Part shown: piece by piece, positions 6,894-10,410 of the stretch
Position numbering within the stretch: position 1 is the first letter of the stretch
Layout: every line of letters begins with the position of its first letter
NCBI GenBank assembly: GCA_037134755.1
Contig: JBAXLO010000166.1
Location: forward strand, 1 to 10,410
DNA from: JBAXLO01 sp037134755
Lineage (GTDB): Bacteria; Bacteroidota; Bacteroidia; Bacteroidales; JACABE01
DNA: 10,410 nucleotides
Direction: 5' to 3'
Notes under the pieces: generated by a model
Told to the model about the DNA's origin: nothing
The model's input: only the letters and a program-made list of their open reading frames with translations
Databases searched by the model: none
Translations under genes and position numbers: made by a program

Positions 6894-9833
6894 ATGAGAA
6901 AACAACTTAGAGTTCTGGGAATATTAATCCTTAGTATTTCCCTTTTTATTACTTCCTTTAGCAAAGTATACGCTCAAAAGCAATATACTTTCGAGACTGT
7001 ACCTAACGATCCTTTTAAAACAAGGATTTATACTTTAGATAATGGGCTAAAGGTTTATATGTCCGTTTACAAAGATGCTCCAAAGATTCAGACATTAGTA
7101 GCTGTAAGAGCCGGAAGTAAGAACGATCCTGCTGAAACTACAGGACTTGCTCATTATTTCGAACACATGATGTTTAAAGGAACTACTCATTATGGAACTA
7201 AAGACTGGGTTAAAGAAAAGCCTTATGTAGTAGCTATTGACTCTTTATTTGAGATTTATCGTACTATAAAAGATGATGCTGAACGCAAACAGATGTATCA
7301 TGTAATTGATAGCATATCTTACGTTGCTTCAGGTTATGCAATACCTAACGAGTACGATAAGTTAATGAATATTATTGGTGCTGAAGGTACCAATGCTTTT
7401 ACTAGTTTAGAAGAAACTGTTTTTCAAGATGAGATACCATCTAACCAAATAGAAAATTGGGCAACAATTCAAGCTGATAGATTTAGCAATCCTGTTCTTC
7501 GTTTGTTCCATACAGAACTGGAAACTATATACGAAGAAAAGAACATGACTTTAGCTAACGATGGTCGTAAAGTGTACACAGCTATGCTCGAAGGTTTATA
7601 TCCTAACCATCCTTATGGAACACAAACTACTATAGGTACTCAGGATCATATTAAGAATCCTTCGATGAAGAACATTCGTGAGTTCTATGCTAAGTACTAT
7701 GTAGCTAACAATATGGCTGTTTGTATTGCAGGTGATTTTGATCCTGATTATGCTATTAAAGTTATTGATCAGAAGTTTGGTGTTTTAAAGAGTGGCGTTG
7801 TGCCTCCTTTTACTTTTACCAAAGAACAACCTATTACTAAGCCAATCGTTAAAGAAGTGATGGGACCTGATGCCGAGAACATGAGCATTGCTTTCCGCTT
7901 TGATGGTGCCGGATCTAAAGATGCTGACATGATTACTATGTTGGATATGGTTTTAACTAACGGTAATGCCGGTTTAATTGATCTAAACCTAAATCAAAAA
8001 CAAAAGGTATTGAGTGCTGGTTCAAGTCCTCAGATTATGAAAGATTATTCTGCACTTGTTCTTACAGGCAAACCTAAAGCAGGTCAGACGATGGACGAAG
8101 TAAAGGATCTTTTGCTTTCTCAAATCGAATTGCTTAAAAAAGGTGAGTTCCCTGATTGGTTAATGGGAGCTATTATCAACGATTTTAAATTAAAGCTTGT
8201 TAAAGAATCCGAAAGCAATAACTCTAGAGCTATGGCATTTGTAAATTCATTTATTCAGGGAACACCTTGGAAAGATGATGTTGAGAGTATCGACAGACTT
8301 TCTAAGATTACAAAACAAGAGATAGTTGATTTTGCTAAGAAGAACTTAGGTGAAAACTACGTACTTGTACTTAAGAAAAAAGGTAAAGACGAAACAATCA
8401 AGAAAGTTAAGAAACCAAAAATTACTCCTATACAGGTTAACCGTGACGAACAATCTGAATTCTTAAAAACTATACAAGCTAACAAGGTTAAAGATATTGA
8501 ACCTGTTTTTATTGATTTCAATAAAGAAATCTTAAAGTTCAATGTTAAAACCTCAGGCCCTATTGTTTTAAATATCCCTGTTAACTACAGAGAAAACACC
8601 GAAAACAAAACCTTCGATCTTTATTATGTGTTTGATATGGGAACTAATAACGACAAGAAAATGGGTGCAGCAATTACTTATCTTAAATATTTGGGTACTG
8701 CCAATTATACTTCCGAACAGTTAAAACAAGAATTTTACAAGCTTGGATGTTCATTTAATGTGTCAAACTCTGCTGATCAGATCTACGTTAGTTTAAGTGG
8801 TTTGAGCGAAAACATGGAAAGTGCTCTTAAACTTTTCGAATTGCTTATAGCAGATTGTCAGCCTAACAAAGAGCCTTTTGATAACATGGTTAAAGATCTT
8901 CTTAAAAAGAGAAAAGATGCTAAGCTAAACCCACAGAACATCTTCCGTTCGATGGTTACTTATGGTATGTATGGCGCTAAATCTTCAGCTACTAATATTC
9001 TATCTGAAAAAGAATTAAATGAAATAACTCCTCAGGAACTGGTTGATAAGATTCATAGTCTTAACACTTACGAACACCATATCCTTTTTTACGGAAGTAA
9101 AACAAAGAGTGAGTTAGCCAAACTACTTGATATTTACCATAATGTTCCTTCTAAAATGAAACCGGTTCCTGCCGAAACCAAGTTTGTAGAACAAGATACT
9201 AAGAAAGACGTTATCTATTTCGTCGACTTCGATACTAAGCAATCACAAATGATTTTATTGAACAAAGGTGGACTTTATGATAAAGCCATGTCACCTGATG
9301 TTAATCTCTTTAACGAATACTTTGGTGGAAGCATGAATTCAATCGTGTTCCAGGAGTTAAGAGAAGCACGCTCATTGGCTTACACTGCTATGTCGGTTTA
9401 TCAAAATCCTACACGTAAAGATAAATCTTATTTTAGTTTATCATTTATAGGTACACAAAATGACAAACTTAACGATGCTCTTGCTGCCCTTACTACCTTG
9501 CTAAACAACATGCCTGAGTCCGAAAAATCATTTACACTTGCTAAAGATGCAATTATCCAGAAAATGCGTACTGAGCGTATTACTAAGTCAGATATCTTGT
9601 GGCGTTACGAAAGTGCTAAGAAGATGGGCAACGATTATGATGTTCGCAGAGATATATTCGAGAAAGTGCCTATTATGACTTTTGCCAACGTAAAAGCATT
9701 TGCCGACAAATACATTAAAAACAAAACACATACCTATGTAGTGTTGGGCGATAAGAAAGAAATTGACTTTAAAGTACTGGAAAAATACGGTAAAGTAAAA
9801 ATACTTACACTCGAAGAAGTTTTTGGGTATTAA
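6894..9833 (+). CDS. Exported M16 family zinc peptidase with helical insertion
   Basis: This 979-residue protein has a signal peptide (MRKQLR, hydrophobic stretch about 7-22, likely cleavage after VYA at 27). HYFEH gives His87, Glu90 (catalytic) and His91; ELETIYEE supplies Glu208 and the likely zinc ligand Glu215. Between them lies an insertion of about 40 residues (roughly 104-152), charged and probably helical, that the upstream paralogue lacks. The C-terminal half (from about 545) carries no HxxEH but keeps Arg823 and Tyr830 in REARSLAY, the conserved substrate-side pair of the family. So it should be a complete, active clamshell peptidase of periplasmic location, not an inactive partner. 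It starts 24 bases after the first M16 gene, so the two are almost certainly co-transcribed, and the transcript ends at the terminator 50 bases downstream. The two proteins are clearly divergent and not a recent duplication. Confidence 0.9.
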   Translation: MRKQLRVLGILILSISLFITSFSKVYAQKQYTFETVPNDPFKTRIYTLDNGLKVYMSVYKDAPKIQTLVAVRAGSKNDPAETTGLAHYFEHMMFKGTTHYGTKDWVKEKPYVVAIDSLFEIYRTIKDDAERKQMYHVIDSISYVASGYAIPNEYDKLMNIIGAEGTNAFTSLEETVFQDEIPSNQIENWATIQADRFSNPVLRLFHTELETIYEEKNMTLANDGRKVYTAMLEGLYPNHPYGTQTTIGTQDHIKNPSMKNIREFYAKYYVANNMAVCIAGDFDPDYAIKVIDQKFGVLKSGVVPPFTFTKEQPITKPIVKEVMGPDAENMSIAFRFDGAGSKDADMITMLDMVLTNGNAGLIDLNLNQKQKVLSAGSSPQIMKDYSALVLTGKPKAGQTMDEVKDLLLSQIELLKKGEFPDWLMGAIINDFKLKLVKESESNNSRAMAFVNSFIQGTPWKDDVESIDRLSKITKQEIVDFAKKNLGENYVLVLKKKGKDETIKKVKKPKITPIQVNRDEQSEFLKTIQANKVKDIEPVFIDFNKEILKFNVKTSGPIVLNIPVNYRENTENKTFDLYYVFDMGTNNDKKMGAAITYLKYLGTANYTSEQLKQEFYKLGCSFNVSNSADQIYVSLSGLSENMESALKLFELLIADCQPNKEPFDNMVKDLLKKRKDAKLNPQNIFRSMVTYGMYGAKSSATNILSEKELNEITPQELVDKIHSLNTYEHHILFYGSKTKSELAKLLDIYHNVPSKMKPVPAETKFVEQDTKKDVIYFVDFDTKQSQMILLNKGGLYDKAMSPDVNLFNEYFGGSMNSIVFQELREARSLAYTAMSVYQNPTRKDKSYFSLSFIGTQNDKLNDALAALTTLLNNMPESEKSFTLAKDAIIQKMRTERITKSDILWRYESAKKMGNDYDVRRDIFEKVPIMTFANVKAFADKYIKNKTHTYVVLGDKKEIDFKVLEKYGKVKILTLEEVFGY

Positions 9834-9840
9834 GGAAAAG

Positions 9841-9886
9841 AGTACCTTAAGTACTTAAAGTTAAAAGTGCCTAAAGTTATAAGAAG
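9841..9886 (-). repeat. 46-bp dispersed repeat, downstream copy (inverted)
   Basis: Read on the minus strand this matches 366-411 at 41 of 46 positions. It holds AGGCACT (complement of 9866-9872) and AGGTACT (complement of 9841-9847), 25 bases apart, plus the perfect palindrome TTAAGTACTTAA at 9847-9858. Its right end overlaps the first bases of the terminator stem. Confidence 0.75.
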
Positions 9887-9920
9887 AGCGGCTGCCATTA
9901 ATTTGGTAGCCGCTCTTTTT
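9884..9920 (+). terminator. Intrinsic terminator after the M16 genes
   Basis: The arms AAGAGCGGCTGCCA (9884-9897) and TGGTAGCCGCTCTT (9904-9917) pair over 14 positions with one G-U and a six-base loop, followed by a T-run. The T-run lies only on the + strand side, so it ends transcription of the upstream peptidase genes. Confidence 0.92.
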
Positions 9921-9928
9921 ATTTGTAC

Positions 9929-9980
9929 CTCGACTACGCTCGATAACCGATACATTTGACGGTCGTCGAGCGTAGCCGAG
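9929..9980. repeat. REP-like hairpin
   Basis: CTCGACTACGCTCGA (9929-9943) pairs with TCGAGCGTAGCCGAG (9966-9980) over 15 positions with a single non-Watson-Crick pair. The 22-base loop contains a second small stem, ACCG (9946-9949) with CGGT (9960-9963). It is much more GC-rich than its surroundings and has no T-tract. It resembles the CTCGACTnCGCTCG-type palindromes scattered between genes in many Bacteroidota genomes (recalled, not searched). Confidence 0.7.
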
Positions 9981-10068
9981 ATGCGATGCCAAATTATAGT
10001 CCATATTTATTAAAATATAAAGGCAGAGTATCCAAATTATCTCTTTCTTTTTATTACTTTTTGTTTTG

Positions 10069-10080
10069 CCCCTTTCGGGG
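10069..10080. repeat. Short GC hairpin (CCCC/GGGG)
   Basis: CCCC TTTC GGGG forms a four-pair stem; on minus-strand RNA the loop would be GAAA, a stable GNRA tetraloop. It stands out in AT-rich sequence and may be one edge of the larger repeated element that follows. Confidence 0.4.
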
Positions 10081-10130
10081 AAGCTATTGATACGCTAACG
10101 ATTACCTCTGTAAGTAAATTCAAAAGAGAC

Positions 10131-10228
10131 CAAATAAGACCGACAAACACTGTCGATCTACCCTTTAGGACTGTCGGTAGACCGACAGCGTTAGCAGGTA
10201 GATGAGCAAAGTCAGAAGGTCTTATAAG
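10131..10228. repeat. 98-bp imperfect foldback (nested inverted repeats)
   Basis: Three inverted pairs share one centre, between 10179 and 10180: TAAGACC (10135-10141) with GGTCTTA (10218-10224), ATCTACC (10156-10162) with GGTAGAT (10197-10203), and CTGTCGGT (10171-10178) with ACCGACAG (10181-10188). The spacers between them are equal on both sides, so the whole stretch can fold as one long interrupted hairpin. It has no T-tract. It is probably a non-autonomous mobile or REP-like element. Confidence 0.65.
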
Positions 10229-10410
10229 CATACTTGTTGCTTTAATCTCAATACAAATAATTAAAATAAATATCATTATATATAGAAAGTAGAAGGAATT
10301 ATCACTTATCTTATATCATATTTAAATTATACCTTTTATCGATTAAACTAAAAGCCTAAACACCTAACCTGGACAAGCCAGAACCAAAAAGGGGAAATTG
10401 CTTAACTTTG
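10229..10410. other. AT-rich end of the window without a recognised gene
   Basis: No coding frame of credible composition is seen. A small inverted repeat CTGG (10369-10372) with CCAG (10378-10381) and a TAACTTTG at 10403-10410 lie at the edge. The latter fits a -7 consensus but lacks a -33 partner, so a promoter for a gene beyond the window is only a possibility. Confidence 0.4.

Noticed and set aside
10037..10276. Minus-strand 79-codon open frame
   Set aside because: It runs through the foldback element and the CCCC/GGGG hairpin, has no recognisable domain and no promoter. Similar frames are an expected by-product of dispersed repeats.
357..10357. Eleven-base match ACTAAAAGCCT at 357-367 and 10347-10357
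   Set aside because: It is short, AT-rich and without extended flanking similarity, so it may be chance.
10369..10410. Possible insertion-sequence end or promoter at the window edge
   Set aside because: Only a 4-bp inverted repeat and a lone -7-like octamer are seen; the sequence stops before anything could confirm it.

Overview
The window looks like chromosomal DNA from a low-GC Bacteroidota, most likely Bacteroidales. The evidence is AT-rich genes without Shine-Dalgarno sequences, promoter-like TAnnTTTG (-7) elements, a DnaX with a Bacteroidota-type N-terminus, and periplasmic M16 peptidases of a kind common in that phylum. The genus cannot be fixed from the sequence. All intact genes are on the + strand.

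Layout. (1) 1-317 holds a decayed 3' fragment of a gene ending in a winged-helix domain. (2) 318-513 is intergenic and carries AGGYACT-type repeats and a Bacteroidota-type promoter. (3) 514-2121 is a compact three-gene envelope-stress cluster: a 63-residue PspC protein, a 167-residue protein with PspC plus a LiaF-type membrane module, and a 299-residue LiaF-like protein (its start is best placed at 1222). (4) 2122-2306 is intergenic with a -7-like element. (5) 2307-4016 is dnaX, the clamp-loader gamma/tau subunit. (6) 4059-6869 and 6894-9833 are two tandem, exported, full-length M16 zinc peptidases, 24 bases apart, ending at a strong intrinsic terminator. (7) 9834-10410 has no credible gene. 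It holds a repeat copy, the terminator, a REP-like hairpin and a roughly 100-base imperfect foldback element.

The first three genes probably form one operon that senses or buffers inner-membrane stress; they share PspC and LiaF-type membrane modules. The two M16 genes are very likely co-transcribed, possibly with dnaX, because no terminator or clear promoter separates them. They would act in the periplasm or at the cell surface on peptides and unfolded proteins.

I did not find a clearly new multi-gene system. The least explained material is non-coding: a 46-base repeat present in opposite orientations at 366-411 and 9841-9886, bracketing the whole gene block with 41 of 46 positions identical, and the symmetric foldback centred between 10179 and 10180.
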